Assembly (NCBI GenBank): GCA_039545355.1
Contig: BCJJ01000004.1
Coordinates: 868,001 to 932,000 of the forward strand
Source: Trichosporon coremiiforme
Lineage: Eukaryota; Basidiomycota; Tremellomycetes; Trichosporonales; Trichosporonaceae
DNA: 64,000 bases
Reading direction: 5' to 3'
Part shown: piece after piece, positions 1 through 10,392 of the stretch
How the letters are laid out: every line of letters begins with the position of its first letter
How positions within the stretch are numbered: the first letter of the stretch is position 1
Translations under genes and position numbers: made by a program
The notes under the pieces: model-generated
Told to the model about the DNA's origin: nothing
Seen by the model: only the letters and a program-made list of their open reading frames with translations
The model's database searches: none

Positions 1-980
1 TCGTAATGAGACCGTAGAGAATGGCCGTGGTGATGATGAGATCGGCGAGCATGCTCGACACGCACCACAGGAGAATTGCTGGTGTCAGCTCTGCGGCAAC
101 GCCGAAGCAGACTCACTGATTTTGGTTTGGTGCGCATCACGCGAAGACTGCATACGTCCAAACGTTGCCTTGGTGCCCGCGCTGGCTCCGAATCCGATAA
201 GAATGAGGCACTGGATACGTTAGTTCTCCAAAACTAAGGTGGCAACTGACAATGACGGAGATGAGGATGGACCAGTTGCGCCGCGTGAGGCGGAAGGCGC
301 GGTACGCGAAGAAGAACTGCGTGAAGCCGGCTGTGATCGCTGAGGAAAGTTAGCCCTCGGAACAGTACAAAACAACTTGCCATCGAAGAGGGGGAACCAG
401 GGCCTGTGTGTTAGTTCTCTTCCCTGGGTATCAACTCACAGATACGTCGGGCTGCCACCGATGGGGGTGAACTGGCCGAATCCGGCCACAAACTGGGTGT
501 CAGCTGCAAAAGGGGAGGGTACTGCAGCTTGGAGGAGCTGCTCGGAGAAACGCACAACGGCATGGGCAAAGTTCCACAGGAAGCCTGGGTGTCAGCTGAT
601 GACGGGAGTACCACAACTTACCGGTGGTGAAGAGACTGAGGAAAGTGATCGCAATCACGATCATCTTGATCCACCAGCGGTCAGACGAGTGCACCATCCA
701 GTACCGATGCGACTGCATCAGGAAGACAGCGCTGACAGTGTTAGCTTTCACTTTCTACGAACAGCTGGCTGTGGCTGACTGCTCATCGAAGTGCAGACTC
801 AGCCTGAATAGTATAGCCAAAAGCGAGGGCCAAAGGAGATGGGTCAATGGCTTACCACAGGAACGTATCAATGATGATCATGGACATGATGCAGCCGAGC
901 GCAAACTCCTTGATTGGGCGCATGCGCGCCGCAATCTGCTCCTCCGTCATCGGCCCAAAGTCGCGCGGAACGAGCGGCAT
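1..980 (-). CDS. DUF6534-type seven-helix-like membrane protein (3' part beyond window)
   Basis: Partial gene: the start ATG is at 978-980 and the 3' end lies left of the window. Exon 1 (980-856) encodes a short hydrophilic head followed by a membrane segment (EFALGCIMSMIIIDTFL). Later exons give segments such as HRYWMVHSSDRWWIKM, WNFAHAVVRFSEQ, FTQFFFAYRAFRLTRRNW and ILLWCVSSMLADLIITTAIL. The order of aromatic membrane segments, the 'FFAYRAFRLTRRNW' stretch and the 'WCVSSMLADLIIT' segment are what basidiomycete DUF6534 proteins show; the family has no established function. Exons are separated by many 35-60 nt introns ending CTGACACCAG or similar. I am fairly sure it is a multi-pass membrane protein and moderately sure of the family. 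Confidence 0.7.
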
Positions 981-1974
981 AGTGCTTGTTCTGCAGTTTG
1001 TTGAGGTGTGCTGTGAACGAGTGGGGTGAAGGAAGGAGTGGGATCGCTGTCGAGACGAGTGGTCGTTGATGAATGGTGAAGAAGGGACTGGGAGTGTAGG
1101 TGGAGTTAAGGAGAGATGAGGAAGGTCAGACAGTGAGGAACAGAGAGGAAGGCGGGGGTGGACACACTTCGAGCGACTTAAGAAGGCGGACGTGAGGACA
1201 GTGAGTGACACGCGGAGGAAGACACAGTAGACAGGGAGTGTGTCCTGAATAGCGAGCGAGGAAGGCGGAAGAAGGCGGCATCGAGGCATCGCTGGTCGGT
1301 TGAACACCTGTGCCAATCCAGATCGCGGTGTCAGAGAGAAGAGGGTTAGTGTTGCCCGGTGAGTAGAGACAGCAGACGTTCTAGGCAGGTGGGCACAGAC
1401 ATACAGAAGAAGGATGATGTGTGGAGCGAGTTTGAGCATCGCGGATCCGCACAGAACATCAAGTCTGGAACATGCAGTTGCTGCAACGGAAGTAGCGAGC
1501 AGAGCGAGTGAACTGAATGGGTCGCTTGCCGTGTAGATATTTGACACACTGCTAAAGGTGGTGAGACACAGGAGGCTGAATCAATACGATCGCCACACGT
1601 TTCGGGCGCGTCTCACTTCAGTCACTCCAGTCACCGATCACCGCGTTAACTGCCTTCCCTCATCAGCATTCCTTCCTCGCGAGATCTCGCTGCAACCCGA
1701 GCAACCCGGCGTTCCGTTGGACCGTCCTAAACTGTCTTGACAACGGTCTCACGACCGTGTCATCCTCGTCGCCTCGTCGCCTCGTCGCCTCGTCGCTCCA
1801 GCCGCTCTTCGACCGTACACACCGCTAGAAATCCCAATGATTAGCATATAGTCTATCCGACCCTTCCCGCCAAGTTGCGCATTACAGGTCGTTTCATGAT
1901 CTCCTCTTGAGCTCTCTAGTCCTCGAATTACTGTGGCTGTAGTAGAGTAATGATCACAGATCTAAAAGCCGAGT
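981..1974. other. Intergenic: promoter of the DUF6534 gene and 3' flank of the phosphatase gene
   Basis: No conserved ORF seen. The part next to 980 is purine-rich on the + strand, so pyrimidine-rich in the sense of the leftward gene, as is usual for leaders here. The only open frames are low-complexity shadows. Confidence 0.5.
1764..1796. repeat. Short tandem repeat, CCTCGTCG units
   Basis: Four consecutive copies of the 8-mer CCTCGTCG in the intergenic region. Because 8 is not a multiple of 3 and there is no gene here, it is probably a simple slippage repeat. Confidence 0.8.
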
Positions 1975-3893
1975 TTACGGCAGGCCGTACGCGAGTTCCA
2001 GCTCGCGCGCGACAAACGGCGTCACCGTGCCGGCCACAAGGCCGATGCCGGTGTACACGACGAACTTCGTGAGCACTGGGTGTCAGCTGGAATTCTCGAT
2101 GCCATGGAAGCTGTAAGGAAGAGATACTTACCCTCGGCATCATAGCGCTTGCGGAGGCTTGCGCTGCGTCCGCGGTGACTGTTGCCCGCGACGGGGTCGA
2201 AGCGGCGCTTGAGTGTCGCCATGTCGCCGTCCTTCTGGTGCCGGTGGCGCATCTGCAGGCTGTCCTCGACGTTGAGCGGGGAGGGTGAGCGGCGGCTGCT
2301 GGCCTTCACGTCAAGGTTGACGTCCGAGTCGACATGAGCCAGCTCGCCGAAAGACGGCACGGGACGGATGGGCGCGTCCGCGCCGCCCTTGTACGTTGTG
2401 GCGGGGGCGTAGAAGGGGCGGTGGGGGAGTTCCGTGTCGAGTGCCTTGGAGACGGCACGGAAGATGACGGGGAAGACTCGGAGACAGGTCGGTTTCGCGA
2501 TCAGACGCCAGACGACGATGGCGACGAGGCCACACGCGATCTTAACGATGTTGAAGAAGAGACCCCAGAAAATGCCGAGCGACCAGACGCCCGAGCCCTT
2601 GGGCAGGGGGAAGTAGTGCTCCAGCATGTGGCCCACGGTGCAACCGAAAATGACGGAGAGGATAGCCACGGCATCCTCAAAACAGGGACAGTCATCTGGC
2701 GTCCGCGGGTGGAAGTGGATCAGGGCAAGCGTCAAAGGGAAGCCGAGGTAGATGCTCCAGAGGCTGCCTGTCTCAACCCAGTCGAGGATCGCCTTGCCTG
2801 CAATCTGGCCGACCCAGCAGAGGACGCCCAGCAGCGTGCCACCGATGACGTCGACTGGTCGTTAGCACAACTCTTCGGCTGTAAAACTCACTCGACGAGT
2901 GCATGCCGCAGTAAATGCGGCCACCGGCAACACTAAGGTAGTAGAGGAACAGCACGGTCCAGCCCAGCAGCATGAGGGGCACGCCGAACCACTCGCGGCG
3001 CTCCCACATCATCTGGCCCATGAAAAGCGCAATGCTGATCGCATTGGTCGAATGGGACGACGGGAATCCGTACTCGCGATGGTGCGTGCTGATCGCTGGG
3101 GTCAGTTCAAGTCTAGGTACACCAACTTACACAACCGGGTGACGGGCGGGGCATACGGGCGCGGCGTGCAGGCGACATCCTTGAGCACGCACGAGAAGTA
3201 GATGCCGAGTCCAACGACGAAGAGAAGGCTGTCTGTCAGCTAAGAGTCACAATCCGCGAGCTCACATTCGGCCCTCGACGGGGTATCCGAGCCAGAAGAG
3301 GACGGGGAGGAACGCAGTGAAGAACGTGTGCGCTGTTGTCAGCTAACTGCAGGTGACTTGCCAAGTGCTGTCGGGTCCGTGCTGTGCCCGTCGGGCAGCT
3401 CCGTGCTGCGATCTGCAAGCGCGCAAGCGGTGCACTCACTTCCGAAGATGGCGCTGTAGAAGAAGAAAGTGTCACGCGCCGGGGTACGGACCTTGGCCTG
3501 CCAGCGTGCGATGCGCTCGCTCTCAGGCCCAAGGCGACGGACACACCAGCGCCGGAAAGCGTCTCGCCACGGAGCCAGGCGCTCAGCGTAGACTGCGTCG
3601 GGTTGCCGTCCGGCCTCGATCTTGGGCGGCGGCGACGGGGAGCGCTTGCCCGACTCGACGTCTCCGTTCTTGCCCGCCTTGATAGGGGTGGGCTGGACGA
3701 TGTTGTTCGTCGCCGTTGCTGTTACTGTTACGCGCGGGGGAAGTGGGTTCAGGTCGTCGTGCAGCGGCTGCTTCTCGTTCAGATCGCCGTTACTGCCGGC
3801 GCCAGCGCGCTTGCCGTTGGTATGGACGCCGTTGCCGATTGCGCCGATTGCGCCGTTTGTTGACATGGCGTTGTCGTCTAGTTGGATAGCCAT
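1975..3893 (-). CDS. LCB3: Sphingoid long-chain-base-phosphate phosphatase, PAP2 superfamily
   Basis: Predicted ER enzyme removing phosphate from dihydrosphingosine- or phytosphingosine-1-phosphate. After a hydrophilic N-terminus of about 140 residues, the spliced exons give the three PAP2 motifs in order: motif 1 around KDVACTPRPYAPPVTRL (about 3190-3120), motif 2 EYGFPSSHSTNAISIA (about 3070-3025) and motif 3 GRIYCGMHSSVDVIGG (about 2915-2845). The catalytic histidines of motifs 2 and 3 are present. Several hydrophobic helices follow, then a polar Arg/Ser-rich stretch and a last exon ending ELAYGLP at the stop 1975-1977. ATG 3891-3893 is the first ATG of the open exon. The PSSHS/GMHS forms and overall plan match the LCB3/YSR3 and S1P phosphatase group rather than lipid phosphate phosphatases of the DPP1 group. 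Divergent from GYP8. Confidence 0.85.
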
Positions 3894-4409
3894 GAGTGAG
3901 TTGACGACGGCGAGGAAGGTCAGAAATTGTGCCGCCTAGTGGTCGGGCGGCCGCGAGTGGCCGGGATGGCAGAAGAAGCCGGAGAACAGGGCGCTCAGAG
4001 TGCGGCTAGGTTTGCAGGATTGTGACACAGGCGCTTGGGTGCTTGGGCTCGTCTCCCTGGCCGTAGTTGTGCTACGGTGGACTCACTGGCACACTCAACT
4101 CACGCAAAAGGGCGCCGGTCACTCAAAAACACGAACGACAGGGCGCCGCAGCCAACGGCGCACACCGCAAGCCGCAGCTTTGCACCCCTGTTGCCGCGCG
4201 TATCGGCCAAGGAACACAGGGCGACCAGGGAAGGCTTAAGGTAGGGTCCGGCTAAGCCTTCAAGGCACCCTGATCATCCACCATCCACAATCCACAACCG
4301 GAGAGTGGTCCCATGCCCGCGTGTACCTCGCTCGTACGTCAGTCCGCACCAAGATACTCCAGCATCAACAATCTCACCGTATCGACGCTCCTCACGACCT
4401 GCGCCCCAC
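3894..4409. promoter_or_regulatory. Divergent intergenic region between LCB3 and GYP8
   Basis: About 515 bp between two start codons that point away from each other, so it must hold both promoters. I see no clear TATA box or factor site. Confidence 0.5.
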
Positions 4410-6556
4410 ATGAGCGCCGTCAAGCCCGCCGAGCCACCGGCACCAGTACTTGTGGACGAGAAGGTCGCGCTCGCCACGCCTGCGCTCGACACACCATCGG
4501 ACGACAAGCCAGTCGTACGAATCACCCCAGCCTGGGAACAAGAGCGCGATGCCGAGGTCTTCAAGGCCGTAGAGGCGCACGACGAGGATGAGCTGCGACG
4601 GCTCTCTTCTCAACCAGGCGGATTCGGGTCTCGAACCGCACGCCGGGCGGCATGGTGAGCTGCTTTCTTCTCATGCGAAAGCTGACAAGCAGGCTGGAGC
4701 TTCTGCACGTGGACACGCTGGGCGAGAGCAGCCGCGCGCGAGGGAGCACACCCGACAGCGGTGCAACCGATAAGCTCGACAGCGCGAGCACCGACACGGC
4801 CAGCGCCTCTGTCGTCTTCACGCCGCATGCTGACGAAGGGCAGGTGCTCCTTGACACGAAGAGGGCTTTCGTGGCCTATCCGCGGGGCATCTCTGGCGGC
4901 TCGAAAACAGCCATGCAGGAGGACTTGCAGGCGCTCATCTGCTCGGTGCTGCAGCAACATCCGCGTCTGTCCTACTTCCAGGGATTGCACGATATCGCCA
5001 CGGTGCTCTACCTCACATTGTTACGGAGTGTGCCGTACCCCGCCCAGCCTGGAGAGGAGGAGAAAAGGGAGTGGGACACACTGACCCAGGCAACGAAGAT
5101 TGTCTGCCTGTACCGTGTCCGAGACGCTATGGGCGCGGGCCTCGGGCCGATGATGGGAATGCTCCGTCTCCTCCGCCGATTGCTAGCCAAAGCGGACCCG
5201 GAACTGTACCGATTGTCCTCGACGTGAGCTTCCATCTTTGCACGCCAGCTGACAAGACAGGATCTCCCCCGTCCCAACGCTGCCCTTCTTCGCGCTCTCG
5301 TGGATCCTCACCCTCTTCTCGCACGACATCGACACGCTCGCGCCCGTCCAGCGGATCTTCGACTTTCTCATCGCCCGCAACCCCATCAGCGCAATCTACC
5401 TCGCTGTGGCTGTGAGCTGGCCTTCCCGTACTCCAGCTAACGACAGATCCTCATGTCGAAGCGACCGCAACTGCTCAAACTCATCGCGGCACACCCCGAG
5501 GCGCACGACGATCCGTCACTCTTGCACCCTTTGTTCGCGAGACTGCCGCCACTGTACCCCGACACTCCCGATGCGCCTACCCCGCCCCCGCCGGTTCCGG
5601 CTGGCTCGCGGCCGACAAGGTCAAGCACGAGGAAGCCGAGGGGAGGCAGCCGGTCCGCGTCTCGGTCCCGATCACGATCAAGGCGGCGGGAGAAGACGAC
5701 TCCGGTTGACGAGAAGCCTGTCGATGGAGTAGAGGACGAAAAGGCGGCGGTCCGGTCCGAACTTGACCGCTCGACGACTCTCGCCCCCGACCCTCCGGCG
5801 GCTGTCGACGAGAAGATCCCCGTGGATCTAGATGGTCCCATCTTAGCCGAGCTCGAACCCCGCTCCGAGGCCATAGTGACAGACACGCTGTCCCAGATGG
5901 GCAACGAGGTGCTCGAGACCGTCGAGATTGACTTAGAGACACCTCCCGCTAGAGACGAGGAGGTCAATCCCTTCGCTCCACTGGTGTTGAGCGACGTGTT
6001 CAGACTCGCGGACGAGTTGATGGAGAAGTATCCCTTTGACGGGGAGGATGTGAGGGGGAATGAGGTGTTGGGGCAGGGGAGTGTGGTTCGGACGTGGGAC
6101 TGGGAACGATGGGGTAGACCGTCAGACTCTGATGGAGTGGAAGGGGAGGACGCGGCGGCGGCGGAGGAGGATGAGGGCGAGGAGAGCAGCAGCGACAGCG
6201 ACGGAGTTCGCACGCCGCGGCATCGAAGGACACCGTTCACGCACGCCGACGCCGAGGCGTGTATCGACACGGACGTTATTGTGCCCGGCGGCGACGAGCT
6301 CGACGACCTGGACGAAGATACGCCTGCCCAGACCGTCAAGCGTGTTCCGCGCCACTTCCTCTCGACCTTACTTCCCGGCAAATTCCGCGTCTCTAACTTC
6401 GGCACGGCGCTCGCACTAGGCATCCTTATTGTTGGACTTGGGGCTGTCATGCTTGGCTGGAGACGCAATAGCGCCTGGGCACTGTGGTGGGGACATGTCG
6501 CGCAGGGATGGCTGCGCAGGAGCCAGGTTAGTCGACTGCTTGCGTTGTTGGGATAG
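4410..6556 (+). CDS. GYP8: TBC-domain Rab GTPase-activating protein (GYP8/TBC1D20 type), tail-anchored
   Basis: Four exons (4410-4654, 4693-5223, 5261-5411, 5447-6556) sum to 2037 nt, 678 residues. The TBC domain holds both catalytic fingers: arginine in LLDTKRAF and glutamine in LSYFQGLHD. It continues through PFFALSWILTLFSHD and ends near residue 330. The second half is disordered, first Arg/Ser-rich, then acidic. A single membrane helix (GTALALGILIVGLGAVMLGW) sits close to the C-terminus, which fits the ER-anchored TBC1D20/Gyp8 subgroup acting on Rab1/Ypt1-type GTPases. Introns carry GCTGACAAGCAG-like ends. It converges on the unknown gene at 6657 with about 100 bp between stops. Confidence 0.85.
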
Positions 6557-6656
6557 AAGTAGTAGAGCGATATACATACAACCTGGGATGCTATCTGTAC
6601 AACATTTACCACAATGTCAGCAGAAGGTGGAGAGTGAAAGGCAGAATGGGGCAGAA

Positions 6657-7227
6657 TTAGAACACGATGATGGGCTTACGCTCCTCGCCCTCTCCTTCAT
6701 CGTCCAAATCCAATAAGTCGAAGTCGACAGGCTTGCGGTCCGTCGAGGTCGTGTGCTTCTTGCGCTTCTTGCTCTGTTCTCCCGCCCCGACGCGGGGACG
6801 GCTCGGTCCCGCCTCCGCCTCCGCATTTCCGACTCCATTGCTCTTCCGTTTCTTCTTGCCCGAGATAGTCGACTCAATTTTGGGTTCGATGGCGGCTCGA
6901 GGGTTGGGGAATGATGTTCTTCAACATCAAGACGGGGCGGGTCGCGTACTGTCGTCAGCTATCTTACAGAGCGCGCTAGCTCACCGTCATCTGGATCTTG
7001 TAGATGGGGATCTTGAGATCAGGGATGAAGTCGGACAGCGGCTCTAGTTCGGCGCGGCCGACGATGGTACCTCCCCTGACTGTCAGATTGATCCATCGGT
7101 GACATTGGCGACTCGCCCGACATAGCTGCTGAGCGCGAACTGGAGCTTAGCTACTACCGTGACACGCGCACACCTTCTTTGTCTTCTCGTCGATCGTATC
7201 CTGCGACGCAGCCGTGAGAGCAGGCAT
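6657..7227 (-). CDS. Unrecognised small protein with Lys-rich and acidic C-terminus; frame uncertain
   Basis: Start ATG 7225-7227 (MPALTAASQDTIDEKTKK). I place an intron after this, then a short exon FALSSYVGG, then GTIVGRAELEPLSDFIPD LKIPIYKIQM. The exon after the next intron begins YATRPVLMLKNI in one frame, but the convincing C-terminus (GKKKRKS ... KKRKKH ... FDLLDLDDEGEGEERKPIIVF, stop 6657-6659) is in another frame. The two are joined either by an intron with weak sites (GTCTTG donor, TTGAG acceptor) inside 6860-6950 or by a real or sequencing frameshift. The intron before GTIVGR appears to use a GC donor (GCGAGT). The tail suggests a nuclear protein. I do not recognise the family. Confidence 0.45.
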
Positions 7228-7571
7228 GGCCAGCTCGTCTTTAAAATAAGTGGCTAGGGGTGGCCGCTCCCAGGCGCGCTTTCAAATGCTCTGGCATGGA
7301 GTGCAAGAAGTGCGCAGGTACCTCATGTAGTTATCGGTTATTATGTACTGAGTTGGGTGGCAAAACGACTCCTCCCTGGGGGGCTGCTGTGAACGATATC
7401 AACGATGCGTCAGCACGAGCACCACCTTGGTTGCATGTGGTCTCCTGGTCGGAATGCGCAGTATTCCGTTCGCTTTCAGTCCATCGTACCGTGGCGTAAT
7501 AGTCGTTAATGCATTGCGGGATACTGTTACAGTTGCTGAAGATGATACAAGCGTCCTAGATGGTTTTAGTA
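7228..7571. other. Intergenic between two leftward genes
   Basis: About 340 bp holding the promoter of the gene starting at 7227 and the 3' end of BUB2. It is more AT-rich just downstream of the BUB2 stop. No coding signal seen. Confidence 0.5.
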
Positions 7572-8711
7572 TTAGTTGTTAGACGGCTGGAGGGGGTGCG
7601 CAACGAGCTCGCGGTACAGGTCCTCTGGGATGTCCTTGACGAGCGCGACCGTGATGCCGATGACGGCGCGCGCCTGCAGCGGCGGGAACTGGCGGAGGAC
7701 CTTCATCGGGCTGGTGTCAGTTCAGGGGGACTGTAAGCGTACTTACGAGTGCGACTCCATCAGCTCTTCGCGGATGAGGAGGAGCTGCGCGATGATGCAC
7801 AGGATGTTGAGGTGGACGCCAAACGCGAGGAGGAAGCTGAGGTTAGCTCGTTCAGTCTGCAACAGCTGGGAGGGGATAAGAGGGGCATGTACTCACTCCC
7901 AGAGCTGCAGCACCTCGTCAAGCGGCGGCGTGCACGCGCACATGGTAAGGACGGACGGGAAAGCGAACACGGTCGCCTTGAGGTCCCTACTCTCGAGGTG
8001 AGCGTGGAGATCGGGATCGACGATGCGGAGGCAGCGGTCCAGGACCTCGACGCCGCGGTGCACACCACGCAAGTCCGGCTGGACGTACTGCGGGCACCCG
8101 CGCTCCATCATGGCCGCGAAGCAGGCGAATGCCTCGAGCTCGCTCGGCATGATGTATAAGAACGGAGCGGCCAGCGCGTTCATGCCCTGCACGTAGGACT
8201 GGCGGTCGTGCACCGAGTGCTTCCACTCGTACGCGTCCAGCACCCGCACCAGCATGTCGTTCTTCACGCGGTCCTTGAACACGGCGTCGGTTCGCAGCGT
8301 GCGGAACGTGTCGTGGTTGACTGGAGTTAGCTATGGCGGAGTTCGGCAGCTCATATCACTTCGTAATGCGCCGACTTGACTCACTCTTCTCCGACGCCGG
8401 GCTGGGGCCAAGCGCCACATACCGGAGGTAGTCCTCAGCATGCAACTGCTCGACGCGGAGGAGCAACTTCCATATCCGCGGTCGAAGTGACGGGCGGCCC
8501 TCCTGTTTGTCAGCTCAAAGCGCTTTCGAAGCTTGACTCCACTCACGACCTCCGGGATTCCGTCCGTCAGGATTAATCGTCGGATACGTTTCATGCCGTC
8601 CGCAATCTCAGAAGCAGAGCGGTGCCGCGACTGTCCCTGTGACGGGGGCGACAACAGCGCCGCGAATTTGTCATACGTCGCGCGGTCGTCCTTTTCTGAT
8701 CCCCGACCCAT
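7572..8711 (-). CDS. BUB2: Mitotic-exit/spindle-position checkpoint GAP subunit Bub2 (Cdc16 in fission yeast)
   Basis: Reads MGRGSEKDDRATYDKFAALL, then SEIADGMKRIRRLILTDGIP, LRPRIWKLLLRVEQL and HDTFRTLRTDAVFKDRV. The TBC arginine finger is the R of HDTFRTL and the glutamine finger is in RQSYVQGMNALAAPFL. It ends VKDIPEDLYRELVAHPLQPSNN at the stop 7572-7574. The short N-terminus, near-minimal TBC domain and lack of extra domains match Bub2, which with Bfa1/Byr4 acts on the Tem1/Spg1 GTPase at spindle poles. Several short introns (for example CTGACACCAG acceptors near 7700) interrupt it. Divergent from MED21. Confidence 0.88.
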
Positions 8712-9329
8712 ATTGTTTAGACTACTTGGAGGCGGTGACAATGCGCGAAGCAGCGAGGACAGTGGGAGAGAGAGGAGTCGCCCGTTGGCGCCAGAGGGTT
8801 GATGGAGTGAAGTGGGGAACGCGGAAAGGATATCGAGCGAGCAGGGCTCCTGTTGTTTGTTTTGATCGCGGGGACGGCTGTCGTCGGTGTCGTCGGTAGG
8901 GTGTTTTGGAAGATGGGAGAAAAGTTGCGGCGTAACGAAGAGTGTGAGCGTGAGCGCAGAAGCAGGCGAGGGGGCGGCTGGTATCTGCAAGGCAAGGAAG
9001 AGCGTGACTCGTGACTTGAAAGATTGGGTGGTCGTCGAAAGTGCAGCCATTGTTGACAGGAGGCGCCAGCCGTCGTTAGCCTGGGCTCCTGGGAGGGTTT
9101 CAGCCCGTCACCCAGAAATTCAGGCACGGCTTCCATCCCCCTCCACTCTTCGCCGTAGCCCCTGCCTGGGCTGTTCGAGCCCAACTTCCGTGCGCCTCAG
9201 CATACGCTTCGACAGTGGAGGTCTGTCATTTATTGTTGGCCCGCAGACATTCTTGGCTTCGTGCAATCGGCCATCCTCCCCCCATCCCACTCCTTTCGCG
9301 GCGAACGCACCCCATGGCCCGGGCACGCG
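8712..9329. promoter_or_regulatory. Divergent promoter region of BUB2 and MED21
   Basis: About 620 bp between opposed start codons. Open frames on both strands here are Ser/Pro/Arg-rich shadows of pyrimidine tracts. No TATA box identified. Confidence 0.5.
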
Positions 9330-10294
9330 ATGCTCAGCGAGGAACTATCCACTGATATGGTGAGCTAAGAAGTCTTGGGACAGAAGCTGACAAGTAGGAC
9401 AGGATAACTCAGGTGCGTACTTGAGTGCTGCACTCTCATCAGCCCCTCGGCGCTTCTGAAGCAACACGGATGTCCTTTCATAAGGCAGACTAGGGGTCCT
9501 CAAAAGGGAGTCAGGTTTACAGCTCTGCTCCTGGGATCTCGAGCTAACGTCCAGCTGCAAGATGCCATATTAGATGTAAGCTTAGCGATATCTGCTGAGC
9601 TGACAGCAGCTTCTGACGATCACGTCCGCGTCCATCGAGTACATCACGCACCGCACGCAGTTCGAGCAGACGTCGGCCGCGATCCCGACCACGCTGACGA
9701 CGGCGCGCGCGGCCCGGCGGAAAGAGTACAGGAGTGAGTAGCGCTCACCCTCCCTTCCTCCTCTCGACAGCTGCCTCGGCTTCTGCGTCAGCTGGCTCGC
9801 GTCCCCGCACACTATCTGTCTCATCTTTCATGCTGCGTCGTTCTGAATCAGCGGGGATGAACAGGTACGACCTGTGCTCGCCCCGTTATGGGTGGGTCGG
9901 TCCACCTGCGATCCACCATCCACCTGGAGTCACTTTAGTACTCGTATAGCTACCCACCGTTTCGTCTTCAAGCTAACGCGCAGCCGCGATCGAGACCTTC
10001 GTCGCGGACATAGTGCGCCGCGCCAAGGACGTCGAGACGCTGATCGCCGCCCTCCCAAGCAAGAACGACAGTGCCGGTCGGGTAAGTTCCCTTTCTCCCT
10101 TCCTGCATTGACATCAGGCTGCGCGCCTGACCGAGCTGCAGGCCGAGATGGCCCAAGCCAACGCCGATTACAAGGACGCGCTCGCCGAGGCGGAGGCGCT
10201 CCTCGGCGAGCTCCGAGATACGCTCAAGGTCACGCTTGGCGACGGGACGGAGCGTAATGTGCCGAGTCTGAAGAATGCGGTTGCTGCCATGTAA
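9330..10294 (+). CDS. MED21: Mediator complex subunit 21 (Med21/Srb7)
   Basis: Six exons: 9330-9359 (30 nt), 9398-9412 (15 nt), 9555-9575 (21 nt), 9610-9733, 9984-10081 and 10118-10294; sum 465 nt, 154 residues. The start reads MLSEELSTDMDRITQLQDAI, and the DRITQLQDAI core is the Med21 signature. It continues SIEYITHRTQFEQ, then AIETFVADIVRRAKDVETLI and a C-terminal coiled coil (LTELQAEMAQANADYKDALA). Med21 pairs with Med7 in the middle module of Mediator, so it acts in nuclear RNA polymerase II initiation. Length is close to the usual 140-150 residues. The intron 9734-9983 is unusually long for this gene; a serine-rich open stretch inside it does not keep the frame if included. Converges on CLR4. 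Confidence 0.88.
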
Positions 10295-10392
10295 GACTAT
10301 TTAGATGGATGCATGCGTTGCGAGAAGACTGAGCGGCCATTGCCGAGTGTCTGAAGTGCTGAAATGAAGAAGAACGAAACGAAAATCATATG

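Noticed and set aside
5437..6612. 391-codon open frame on - opposite GYP8
   Set aside because: Ser/Thr-rich shadow of the acidic GYP8 C-terminus; GYP8 exons explain the region.
9771..9866. Possible extra serine-rich exon in MED21
   Set aside because: Bounded by plausible splice sites, but its inclusion puts the next conserved exon out of frame.
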